From the NCBI GenBank assembly GCA_964622235.1, contig CAZUNB010000013.1, positions 1 to 28,844 on the forward strand: a stretch of 28,844 nucleotides of DNA, given 5' to 3'. Each line of letters starts with the position of its first letter. The stretch's first letter is position 1. Source of the DNA: CAZUNB01 sp964622235 (GTDB lineage: Bacteria; Patescibacteriota; Saccharimonadia; Saccharimonadales; JAGPDM01). Positions 1 to 7,069 of this stretch are shown here, in pieces. The notes under the pieces are model-generated. The model searched no databases. It was not told the DNA's origin and worked only from the letters and a program-made list of their open reading frames with translations. A program made the translations under genes and the position numbers.

Positions 1-135
1 GCCGTAATGATGCTCTAACTTCTCGGAGAGACCAAAATTGCTGAGCAAATCCTAAGTGCCATCGAAACATTCCGTGCTAGTAAAACTCACGAATCGACCA
101 TTAAAACGACCGAAGTGATCATCGAACTACTTTGA
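1..135 (+). pseudogene. C-terminal fragment of isocitrate/isopropylmalate dehydrogenase family protein
   Basis: The frame beginning at base 1 reads AVMML, a TAA stop at 16-18, then LLGETKIAEQI and on to TTEVIIELL before the TGA at 133-135. An MML-x-LLGE helix followed by a short Thr-rich stretch and a terminal helix is the usual end of the NAD-dependent isocitrate/3-isopropylmalate dehydrogenase family. The TAA sits where the family often has Glu, so one G-to-T change from GAA would explain it. The rest of the gene lies outside the window. With ilvD further on, a leuB role is attractive, but the tail cannot separate LeuB from isocitrate dehydrogenase. The stop is 16 bases from the window edge, so a sequence error is as likely as true decay. 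Confidence 0.4.
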
Positions 136-160
136 ATATCCTGAGTATATTTGATACAAT
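132..160 (+). promoter_or_regulatory. sufC promoter, leaderless
   Basis: TTGAAT at 132-137 and TACAAT at 155-160 are 17 bases apart, a near-consensus sigma70-type promoter. The -10 box ends six bases before the sufC ATG at 167, so transcription should begin at or next to the A of the start codon. No Shine-Dalgarno sequence lies in between. The -35 box overlaps the stop codon of the upstream gene. Confidence 0.6.
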
Positions 161-166
161 TTACAG

Positions 167-883
167 ATGTTAGAAGTCAAAAACCTCAAAGCCAAAGTCG
201 AAGATACACGAATTTTGCGTGGAATTGACCTTGAAGTAGGCGACGCCAAAACCGTTGTTATCATGGGGCCCAATGGTAGTGGCAAAAGTACACTTTCCTC
301 ATGTATTGCCGGTGATCCTCGCTATGAAATTACTGACGGCGAAATGCTTCTAGCTGGTGAGAATATTAATAAGCTCGGCGCCGATGAACGTGCGAAGCAA
401 GGAATTTTCTTGGCACATCAAAGCCCTTTAGCGATTGAGGGTCTGATTTCCGAAACTTTCCTATGGCAGCTCGAACAGCTTCATCATCCAGGAGCACGGA
501 AACTCGATGAATTCCAAAATTGGCTTCGCAAAACTGCAGCTGATTTAGAGCTTGATATTGAACTGCTTGAACGAGGCTTAAACGATGATTTCAGTGGTGG
601 CGAGCGTAAAAAAATGGAAATTATCCAACTTTTGATTGTAAAACCAAAACTGATCATTCTCGATGAAATCGACTCAGGTCTCGACATCGATGCTTTAAGA
701 CACGTCACCAAAGCCGTGGCGCAATACCAAAAAGAAAGCGGTGCGAGCGCGATAGTTATCACTCACTACACTCGAATCCTCGAACACCTCAACGCCGACA
801 ACGTCCACGTCATGAAACGCGGAAAAGTCACGAGAAGTGGTGACAAGTCCCTCGTTGCCGATATTGAGTCTAACGGCTATTAA
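167..883 (+). CDS. sufC: Fe-S cluster assembly ATPase SufC
   Basis: ABC-type ATPase of the SUF system; it binds the SufB/SufD scaffold in the cytoplasm and drives the conformational change needed for Fe-S cluster assembly. At 238 aa it has normal length. Walker A GPNGSGKS lies at residues 34-41, the SufC-type signature FSGGE at 142-146, Walker B with LDEID at about 165-169 and the switch His at 200. The FSGGERKKMEI stretch and IDSGLD after Walker B separate SufC from ordinary transporter ATPases. The ATG at 167 lies directly behind a -10 box. The downstream membrane-protein gene starts two bases after the stop, which suggests co-transcription. Confidence 0.95.
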   Translation: MLEVKNLKAKVEDTRILRGIDLEVGDAKTVVIMGPNGSGKSTLSSCIAGDPRYEITDGEMLLAGENINKLGADERAKQGIFLAHQSPLAIEGLISETFLWQLEQLHHPGARKLDEFQNWLRKTAADLELDIELLERGLNDDFSGGERKKMEIIQLLIVKPKLIILDEIDSGLDIDALRHVTKAVAQYQKESGASAIVITHYTRILEHLNADNVHVMKRGKVTRSGDKSLVADIESNGY

Positions 884-885
884 CT

Positions 886-1971
886 ATGGCCGAAAACCAT
901 AAAAAATTCAATTATCTTGGACCAAAACAAGCTACTCAAATTGTGGTTTTTTCTACTATGTCATTATTTACTACATCGGCGTTGATACTATACTTTGGCG
1001 ATGACGCAGTGCCTGATTTTATCCAGGCATCGTGCGCACTAATAGCCTACTCGCTATTTATTATTTCTCCAGCTATATTCTCTGCCGGACCGTGGCTTCT
1101 AGTGACTAAATACAACTCAAGCGATGATGAAATCCTCTTAAGCCACTCAAACATCACCGCCCGTGGCTTGAAGTATCTCCTCAATGACCGCCCAATCGAA
1201 TTTAACTTTCCGAAAGAAGGCAAAGAATCATTTATGGTAAAACTGTTATTACCGGATCAGCTTCCCGAGATTTTGCTTGACGCTCATGCAAATGATAAAA
1301 CCATTCAACGTACCGTCAAGTTTATCCCATCAGAAAAAGATAGATATTCACTCGAAGGTGACTTCGACAAACACTTCAGGTTATATGCCAATCGTAAAAA
1401 CAGTGCTGATATCCTGTCAATTATCTCTCCAGAATTCATGGAACTGTTAATCGAAAAGGGAAGTAGTTTTGATATTTATTTTTATAAAAATACCATAACC
1501 ATTAGCTCACTCAGCAGTGAGGCTAATTCTAAATCAATTACTGCCGCTCTTGAGGCTCTTAGTTTTCTGGAGAGAGCAATTTCGCGTAAGCAAAAAACTT
1601 TTAAAATAAATTCTGAATTAGATAAATCTTACGAATTAAAACCCTCAGTTAAAGGTGGCCTCATTGCCAGAGTTGACAATCTTATCTTTCCAGATCTTTT
1701 TATGTTATTACTATGTACTAAAACACTAAATTTTTTCTATGATTTTAATTTTCAGTCTTCACCATTCATTCAAGCAACTGATGGTCTTAAGCAATCAATT
1801 GTGCCTTTCTTTTTTATAATTTTTGTTTTTTTTATGTTTAACCTTGCGCTGAGAATAGTTCACATAAACGCAAAGATAAGTTCGTTGCGTCTGATTAATA
1901 TTATATTTTTTCTATTTAAATACAGTGTTACTATGTTTTTGCTCTACACTCTGTTGTCGCGAGCGTTCTAG
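886..1971 (+). CDS. Multi-pass membrane protein, possibly DUF3137-like, within the suf cluster
   Basis: A 361-aa protein starting two bases after sufC, with no promoter or Shine-Dalgarno of its own, so probably translationally coupled. Two hydrophobic segments lie near residues 17-37 and 47-72. A polar central domain of about 190 residues follows, then two or three more membrane segments near 265-285, 303-325 and 335-357. The central part (GDFDKHFRLYA, then a DILSIISPEFMELL helix and a FDIYFYKNTITI strand) resembles by eye the DUF3137 type of conserved membrane protein, but I cannot confirm this. It is not a known SUF component. Its place between sufC and sufB may reflect a link to cluster assembly or plain insertion. 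It is richer in A+T and in Phe/Ile/Leu codons than the suf genes around it. Confidence 0.75.
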   Translation: MAENHKKFNYLGPKQATQIVVFSTMSLFTTSALILYFGDDAVPDFIQASCALIAYSLFIISPAIFSAGPWLLVTKYNSSDDEILLSHSNITARGLKYLLNDRPIEFNFPKEGKESFMVKLLLPDQLPEILLDAHANDKTIQRTVKFIPSEKDRYSLEGDFDKHFRLYANRKNSADILSIISPEFMELLIEKGSSFDIYFYKNTITISSLSSEANSKSITAALEALSFLERAISRKQKTFKINSELDKSYELKPSVKGGLIARVDNLIFPDLFMLLLCTKTLNFFYDFNFQSSPFIQATDGLKQSIVPFFFIIFVFFMFNLALRIVHINAKISSLRLINIIFFLFKYSVTMFLLYTLLSRAF

Positions 1972-1982
1972 CTATTATCTGC

Positions 1983-1988
1983 TAAAAT
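1983..1988 (+). promoter_or_regulatory. Putative -10 box of sufB, leaderless
   Basis: TAAAAT at 1983-1988 ends six bases before the sufB ATG at 1995. No good -35 box is visible at 16-18 bases. This suggests sufB has its own promoter besides any read-through from sufC. Confidence 0.4.
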
Positions 1989-1994
1989 AGAAGA

Positions 1995-3467
1995 ATGGCA
2001 GATAGTTCAATAGACGACAAACAAGCTCCAGATACAGCGGATATCTCCGAGAACTTTCAGGAGGCGAAGAAAACCGCTGATAGCGTTGGATTGAAAGACT
2101 ACAAGTACGGCTTTTCGATGCCAGACGAGTCTATCTACAAAAGTGATTTGGGTATAAACGAGGAAGTTGTCCGCACTATTTCGAGCATGAAAAATGAACC
2201 AGAATGGATGCTTGAAAAAAGGCTTGAAGCTTATAAAATTTTCTTAGAAAAACCAATGCCGAATTGGGGTGGAGATTTATCTCAAATTAATTTTGACGAA
2301 TTCCGTTACTACGTCAAACCAAGCGAAAGCCAAGCTGCCGACTGGAACGATGTGCCACAAGGCATTAAAGACACCTATGACTTGCTCGGTATCCCTGAAG
2401 CTGAAAAAGAGCATCTGGGTGGAGTGAAGGCTCAGTATGAATCAGAGGTGGTATATGGCAGCCTGAAAGAAGAGTTAGCTCAACAGGGCGTTCAGTTTAT
2501 GGGCATGGACGAAGCCTTGGTCGAGCATCCTGAGCTCGTTAAAGAATATTTCGGTACTTTAATCCCAGCCAATGATAATAAGTTTGCTGCACTCAATACT
2601 GCTGTTTGGAGTGGTGGGAGTTTCATCTATGTGCCACCGCAGGTCCAAATCAACTTACCGCTACAAGCTTATTTCCGCATAAACATTGCTCAGATGGGAC
2701 AGTTTGAACGTACGATGATTATCGTCGACGAGGACGCCTATGTACACTATGTTGAAGGTTGTACTGCGCCTATTTATCGCAAAGATAGTTTGCACTCGGC
2801 AGTAGTAGAGATCTTCGTGAAACAGCGTGCTCGTTGTCGCTACACGACCATCCAAAACTGGAGCAAGAATGTCTATAACCTCGTAACCAAACGCGCAATT
2901 GCTGAAGAAGAATCAGTCATGGAATGGATTGATGGAAACCTTGGCAGCAAATTAACGATGAAGTATCCAAGTATTATCCTGAATGGCCGCAAAGCACACG
3001 GAGAAGTTCTAAGTGTCGCGGTTGCAGGCAAAGACCAAGTCCAAGACGCCGGCGGAAAAGCCATTCATCTCGCGCCCGAGACAACTAGCAAGATCGTTAG
3101 TAAAAGCATCAGCTTTGAAGGCGGTCGCACGAGCTACCGTGGACTCGTCAAAATCCCCGAAGGACGATGGGGAAGTCGTAGCCACGTCGTCTGCGATGCT
3201 CTTATTTTGGACCCAGAAAGTCGCACTGACACTTATCCGAAAAACGATATAGGTGAGAGTGATGTAACACTCGAGCATGAAGCCACCGTCAGTAAAATCG
3301 GTGAAAGACAGCTTTTTTATCTTATGAGCCGCGGTTTCAGCGAATCAGAAGCTCAGGCTATGATTGTTAACGGTTTCATCGAACCAATTGTTCGTGAGAT
3401 CCCCCTCGAGTACGCCGCTGAGCTAAACCGTCTGGTTGAACTACAAATGGCTGGCTCGGTCGGTTAA
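1995..3467 (+). CDS. sufB: Fe-S cluster scaffold protein SufB
   Basis: Scaffold of the SufBCD complex, on which Fe-S clusters are built from sulfide supplied by the SufS/SufU cysteine desulfurase pair. At 490 aa it has full family length. The motif EGCTAP is at 254-259 (Cys256). The key residues of the SufB-SufD interface, Cys405, His433 and Glu434 in E. coli, correspond to Cys400 (VVCDALIL) and His428-Glu429 (LEHEATVSKIGE). The C-terminal helical part with FYLMSRGFSE is intact. The first 30 or so residues are polar and poorly conserved. The stop is 28 bases from the end of a convergent gene, with no evident terminator between them. Confidence 0.96.
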   Translation: MADSSIDDKQAPDTADISENFQEAKKTADSVGLKDYKYGFSMPDESIYKSDLGINEEVVRTISSMKNEPEWMLEKRLEAYKIFLEKPMPNWGGDLSQINFDEFRYYVKPSESQAADWNDVPQGIKDTYDLLGIPEAEKEHLGGVKAQYESEVVYGSLKEELAQQGVQFMGMDEALVEHPELVKEYFGTLIPANDNKFAALNTAVWSGGSFIYVPPQVQINLPLQAYFRINIAQMGQFERTMIIVDEDAYVHYVEGCTAPIYRKDSLHSAVVEIFVKQRARCRYTTIQNWSKNVYNLVTKRAIAEEESVMEWIDGNLGSKLTMKYPSIILNGRKAHGEVLSVAVAGKDQVQDAGGKAIHLAPETTSKIVSKSISFEGGRTSYRGLVKIPEGRWGSRSHVVCDALILDPESRTDTYPKNDIGESDVTLEHEATVSKIGERQLFYLMSRGFSESEAQAMIVNGFIEPIVREIPLEYAAELNRLVELQMAGSVG

Positions 3468-3495
3468 AAACTATAAGAATTGCTTCAAACATATT

Positions 3496-4200
3496 CTAAT
3501 CGAATCGATGCAATGCTTTATGGCCGACCCGAACCCATCTTGATTCTGGGTTTCCCCTGACGCTTAGTTCTTTCGCTTTGTTTTGTGACCATGGTCGTAC
3601 CGATCGATAAAGCACCTTATTACCCTCTCTTCGAAAATGATCAAACTCACAGTTTTGTGGTGTTGCTCTATCTAATGCTTCTCTTCTAATCTGAGCTAGC
3701 TCTTCTCTGCCTCTAACTCCAAGAATCATACCTAAAACCACTCCCATCACACCTCTGTGAGTTATAACAATCAAGCCCTTGTCCTCATTTTTTTCCATTG
3801 CATTAATAAGTACACCGAAAACTCTTTCTTCCACCGACTGCACATCTTCTCTCAGTTCATCGTTGTGACCTCCATCAAACTCCCTCAGATCGCTAAATTC
3901 CTCATATTCAACTCCTGGTGGCCCAATAATTTTACTTGTATCAATAGCGCGCGGAAGTGTCGAGACCAATCCAACCTCCGGTCTCATCTCATCTGCATCG
4001 ATCATGCTCCCCAGTACTTTGCACGCGGTGCCAGCTTGCAACTCACCTAACGGCGACAGGGGTTCTGCACCTCCATACTGTGCGGTCAGCGCTTCGGCTT
4101 TTTCCGAATCTACGCCACCCTCTAGCCTTGCATCGTTCACAACAGACTGGCCATGTCTTATTAAAATCAGCTCCGGTACAACAACTTCCAGGATTCTCAT
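3496..4200 (-). CDS. Histidine phosphatase superfamily protein (phosphoglycerate mutase-like)
   Basis: A 234-aa branch-1 histidine phosphatase; the substrate cannot be told from sequence. LIRHGQS near residues 12-18 carries the phospho-acceptor His of the RHG motif. STLPRAIDTS near 80 supplies the second Arg, LREFDGG the acidic residue and VITHRGVM near 146 the second catalytic His. An insert-rich middle and a basic C-terminal tail of about 35 residues (RPWSQNKAKE onward) extend beyond the core. The gene lies convergent to sufB and splits the suf cluster. Its ATG is preceded by TATAAA six bases upstream, so leaderless expression is likely. Confidence 0.85.
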   Translation of the reverse strand: MRILEVVVPELILIRHGQSVVNDARLEGGVDSEKAEALTAQYGGAEPLSPLGELQAGTACKVLGSMIDADEMRPEVGLVSTLPRAIDTSKIIGPPGVEYEEFSDLREFDGGHNDELREDVQSVEERVFGVLINAMEKNEDKGLIVITHRGVMGVVLGMILGVRGREELAQIRREALDRATPQNCEFDHFRREGNKVLYRSVRPWSQNKAKELSVRGNPESRWVRVGHKALHRFD

Positions 4201-4206
4201 ATATGT

Positions 4207-4235
4207 TTTATATCATATATCGATACAAATGAAAA
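4207..4235 (-). promoter_or_regulatory. Promoter of the histidine phosphatase gene, leaderless
   Basis: On the minus strand TTTTCA (4230-4235) and TATAAA (4207-4212) are 17 bases apart. The -10 box ends six bases before the ATG at 4200. Two ATATATG-like half sites flank the -10 region and could bind a regulator; this last point is speculative. Confidence 0.45.
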
Positions 4236-4440
4236 GAAGCTTTTAGCCAAAGAGCTTGCTCGTCTTCCACTTATGTCTATAGTTTTTGGTGATGGTGGGA
4301 GCAACACGGTAATAAGCTCCTTAGCAACTAGTATACTTTTAATACCAAATACGCAGCAAAGAGTGCTTATTATCTAAACGAAATGACAACAGCTAAAAAG
4401 CTAGTGTCTGAATAATTATTCTAAAAACTATTATGCTATT
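4236..4440. other. Intergenic stretch between divergent genes
   Basis: No credible gene, RNA gene or repeat was seen. The stretch is A+T-rich and separates the leftward phosphatase promoter from the rightward lipoprotein promoter. It contains none of the structured elements found at 10.8-12.2, 20.2 and 24.6 kb. Confidence 0.4.
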
Positions 4441-4491
4441 GCTTGCAAATTTACTCTCTCTGTTATTTTTGAAATATTAATAACTGAGGAG
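4441..4491 (+). promoter_or_regulatory. GCTTGCAAA-type promoter region and Shine-Dalgarno of the lipoprotein gene
   Basis: GCTTGCAAA at 4441-4449 is followed after about 21 bases by GAAATATTAAT (4471-4481), then by GAGGAG (4486-4491) five bases before the ATG at 4497. The same GCTTGCAAA and GAAATA-type boxes occur ahead of the accessory genes starting at 11838 and 20063. The spacing does not fit a normal -35/-10 pair, so the first box may be an activator site or a recognition element for an alternative sigma factor. Confidence 0.45.
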
Positions 4492-4496
4492 AAGCC

Positions 4497-4916
4497 ATGT
4501 CAGAGTCATTAACTTTCAGAAAAATAGCTACACTTGCAACAGTGAGCTTGTTAGGCACACTAGCTGGTTGTGGCGGCGATTCCGATACCACCGACACAGC
4601 TCAAGAGCCAGAGGCTTCAGGATTCAGCATAACGAATGAGACAATTTATACTCCCGATGGAAAGCGAATAACAACATACGATGCTGAAGATCCCGAATAT
4701 GTCGTATTGAATGAAGATGTTTCATATACCCTTAAACGTAGCATATTAGTCGAAGAGTGCGTCGGTGAAGATGGAGAAGACCTGCAGACGCTGGCTGTTG
4801 CTGGCGACTTTCGTGGAGGACTCAGCATTGATAAGATTCCGGATCACCCTGAGTGCATAGATGACGGAAAATTAACTCCACCAACCAAGCGACCATCATC
4901 AACCACAATTGGGTAA
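4497..4916 (+). CDS. Small secreted lipoprotein of unknown function
   Basis: A 139-aa protein with a lipoprotein signal: a short basic start, a hydrophobic stretch at residues 10-22 and the lipobox LAGC ending at Cys25, followed by GGDSDTTD, a typical flexible acidic linker. The mature part is acidic and has a Cys pair (VEECVGEDGE and HPECIDDG) that could form a disulfide. It ends in a Pro/Thr/Ser-rich tail. A strong Shine-Dalgarno GAGGAG sets the start. It lies between the two halves of the suf cluster but looks unrelated to it, and its promoter type groups it with the accessory genes. I do not recognise the mature domain. Confidence 0.75.
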   Translation: MSESLTFRKIATLATVSLLGTLAGCGGDSDTTDTAQEPEASGFSITNETIYTPDGKRITTYDAEDPEYVVLNEDVSYTLKRSILVEECVGEDGEDLQTLAVAGDFRGGLSIDKIPDHPECIDDGKLTPPTKRPSSTTIG

Positions 4917-4956
4917 TATTCTATTATCATTCCTAGCCGTCACAAGTTGTCTAGTT

Positions 4957-4962
4957 TATACT
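4957..4962 (+). promoter_or_regulatory. -10 box of the sufD-sufS-sufU operon, leaderless
   Basis: TATACT at 4957-4962 ends seven bases before the sufD ATG at 4970. It sits inside an imperfect inverted repeat (CTAGT-TTAT-ACTAG, 4951-4964), a possible operator. No convincing -35 box was found. Confidence 0.45.
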
Positions 4963-4969
4963 AGTTGAT

Positions 4970-5473
4970 ATGAATACCGTTTTGAGTAAAAAATCCGAGC
5001 AATACGAATTTTCGGATTTGCTGATTATCCTTGATGGTGATGATGAAAAGTATGCGCTTGAAGTCGTGCTTGATGCCGCCGAGACAAACGCCACTATCGT
5101 CAACAAAGCAATTATCGCTCCAGGTGGGACGCTTGAAATGCGTGGTTTAATCAAGATGACTGATAAAGCCGAGCTTGGTCGTGCTGACCTTACGCAAAAA
5201 GTACTTTTACTCGGTAAAGATGCACATGCAACCGCTATTCCTGAGCTCGAAATTGAAAACAACGAAGTCAAAGCCAACCACGCCGCAAGTGTCGGACAAC
5301 TCGACAAGAAATTGGTGGAATTCCTGATGCGTCGTGGTTTTAGTCAGCAACAGTCAACACGATTGCTTATCCAAGCCTTTGTTGACGATGTCATGGTCAG
5401 TCTCGACGAAGACAAGCAAGTGATTCTGAAAAAACGATTAGAAATGTTGTTCGAGCAAGTTTTCGATGAATAA
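4970..5473 (+). CDS. sufD: Minimal SufD (C-terminal half only)
   Basis: Partner of SufB in the SUF scaffold. SufD proteins usually have 400 or more residues, but this one has 167 and matches only the last turns of the beta-helix core plus the C-terminal helical domain. AIIAPGGTLEMRGLIKM and TQKVLLLGKDAHATAIPELEI are core strands. His104 in EVKANHAASVGQ matches the essential E. coli SufD His360 that faces SufB Cys405. LVEFLMRRGFSQQQ is the typical helical end. A -10 box seven bases before the ATG and overlap with sufS argue for a real short gene rather than a broken one: no upstream SufD-like sequence is visible back to the lipoprotein gene. SufB may form part of the scaffold as a homodimer. 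Confidence 0.85.
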   Translation: MNTVLSKKSEQYEFSDLLIILDGDDEKYALEVVLDAAETNATIVNKAIIAPGGTLEMRGLIKMTDKAELGRADLTQKVLLLGKDAHATAIPELEIENNEVKANHAASVGQLDKKLVEFLMRRGFSQQQSTRLLIQAFVDDVMVSLDEDKQVILKKRLEMLFEQVFDE

Positions 5474-6638
5474 AGCTGATTTTCCAAGTCTCGTTAATAA
5501 CCCAGATTTAGTCTACCTCGATGCGGCGGCGACCACACCAATATGCGCACCCGCGCTCTTAGCCATGGACAATTACTATTTGAACAATGGCAGTAATATC
5601 CACCGTGGTTTATATCCGCTCGCAGAAGAGGCCACCGAGCAGTACGAAGCAGCTCGGAGAACTGTCGCTGAATTCATCGTTGGCAAGAAAGATGAACTAG
5701 TATTCACTCGCGGTACAACCGAATCGCTGAATACGATCGCCTACGGATTAGCTCAATCATATCCAGAGCATGAAGTATTTATCGATCCAACTGCCCATCA
5801 TGCCAATATCTTACCGTGGCGAAAAGAAGTCGACCAACAAAAACGAAAAATTTCGCTACTACCACTTGACGGTAAACTCCAAATTGATTGGAAGAAATTT
5901 TCGGTGCAGATTAGTGACAAGAAAATTATCCTAGCAATTACTCACATCAGCAATGTCACCGGACAGATCAGCGATATTAAAACAATCACTGAACTTGTGC
6001 GAGAAAACTGCGAAAATGCAATTATCGTAGTTGATGGGGCGCAAGCCGTCGCACATCTATCCGTTGATATTGCCAATCTTGATGTTGATGCCTATGCTTT
6101 TTCAGCTCATAAAATGTACGGACCAAAAGGAGTTGGCGCACTTTGGGCAAGATCAGAAATTCTCGGAAAAATACCACCATTTATTGTCGGTGGTGGTAGC
6201 GTGTTAACTGTAACTGATGATAACGTTGAATTCCTTCAACCACCTGAGAAATTTGAAGCAGGAACACCACCAATTGCCGAAGCTATCGGCATGGCAGCAG
6301 CTTGTCGGTTTGTTCAAGAGGGCCAGTTTGAAGACAATGAACTGGCTGGATATCTTTTCCAGGAAATTTCTAGACTGCCAGTTAAAGTTATCGGTAGTCC
6401 TAGTAACCGATCTGCTTTAGTGAGTTTTTCTCACGACAAAATTCATGCCCACGACTTGGCTGGCTTTTTAGGTGAAAACAATGTGGCTAGCCGCGCAGGA
6501 CACCATTGTACGATGCCATTACATGAACGACTAAAAATCCCTGCTAGTCTCCGCCTCAGCTGTGGTGGCTACACAAACAAAGAAGACATCGACAGGGCTG
6601 TTGATATCTTAAAACAAGCAATCGACCAATTATCATGA
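5466..6638 (+). CDS. sufS: Cysteine desulfurase SufS
   Basis: Group II PLP-dependent cysteine desulfurase that removes sulfur from cysteine and passes it to SufU. At 390 aa it has full length. The PLP lysine is Lys216 in AFSAHKMYGPKG, the PLP-phosphate Asp/Gln pair lies in VVDGAQAVAH near 189-194, and the persulfide-forming Cys348 lies in RAGHHCTMPLH. In the HHAN motif the residue before the His pair is Ala (TAHHANILPW) rather than the common Glu. The gene overlaps sufD by eight bases and sufU by four (ATGA), so it is translationally coupled to both. Confidence 0.95.
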   Translation: MNKADFPSLVNNPDLVYLDAAATTPICAPALLAMDNYYLNNGSNIHRGLYPLAEEATEQYEAARRTVAEFIVGKKDELVFTRGTTESLNTIAYGLAQSYPEHEVFIDPTAHHANILPWRKEVDQQKRKISLLPLDGKLQIDWKKFSVQISDKKIILAITHISNVTGQISDIKTITELVRENCENAIIVVDGAQAVAHLSVDIANLDVDAYAFSAHKMYGPKGVGALWARSEILGKIPPFIVGGGSVLTVTDDNVEFLQPPEKFEAGTPPIAEAIGMAAACRFVQEGQFEDNELAGYLFQEISRLPVKVIGSPSNRSALVSFSHDKIHAHDLAGFLGENNVASRAGHHCTMPLHERLKIPASLRLSCGGYTNKEDIDRAVDILKQAIDQLS

Positions 6639-7012
6639 GCAGTCTTTATCGCCAAGTCTTGCTAGAAAGATATAAAAACCTTCGCCACAAAGGCACACTC
6701 GAACAGGCCGACTATAGCGTTCCAAGTCACAATCCAAGCTGTGGCGATTCTCTGACCATAGACTTGAAGATTGATGAACAGGGTATTGTCCAAGATGCCA
6801 GTTTTTACGGTGATGGCTGCATGGTTAGTCTTGTTTCTGCTGATGAAGTGATTGATCATTTAATCGGTAAACCGATAGCTGAAATCGCTACGATAGACTT
6901 GAAACAAATCGAGCAATGGCTTGGCAATCCGTTGACCGCTGGTCGGTATAACTGTGCCACGCTGATTCTTCAACCTATTAAAACAGTAGTAAGACCACAC
7001 AAAAACAATTGA
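6635..7012 (+). CDS. sufU: SufU-type sulfur acceptor/transfer protein
   Basis: Zinc-containing SufU/IscU-like protein that takes the persulfide from SufS and hands sulfur to the SufBCD scaffold. In 125 aa it keeps all expected zinc/persulfide ligands: Cys36 and Asp38 in NPSCGD, Cys62 in GDGC and Cys107 in RYNC. The stretch after GDGC reads MVSLVSADEV where most SufU have a variant of AISQASAS. The ATG overlaps the sufS stop (ATGA). No clear terminator follows; the next gene has its own promoter starting at 7010. Confidence 0.92.
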   Translation: MSSLYRQVLLERYKNLRHKGTLEQADYSVPSHNPSCGDSLTIDLKIDEQGIVQDASFYGDGCMVSLVSADEVIDHLIGKPIAEIATIDLKQIEQWLGNPLTAGRYNCATLILQPIKTVVRPHKNN

Positions 7013-7061
7013 TTTCATACTCTTATATTTGTTATGCTTAAACTAATTATAGTCTAAGGAG
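7010..7061 (+). promoter_or_regulatory. Promoter and Shine-Dalgarno for the membrane-anchored protein gene
   Basis: TTGATT (7010-7015) and TATGCT (7033-7038) are 17 bases apart, with a strong Shine-Dalgarno TAAGGAG at 7055-7061. It fixes the start at the ATG at 7070 rather than at the in-frame GTG at 7061, which lies in the ribosome-binding site. The predicted leader is about 25 bases, unlike the leaderless suf genes. Confidence 0.6.
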
Positions 7062-7069
7062 TGGAAACT

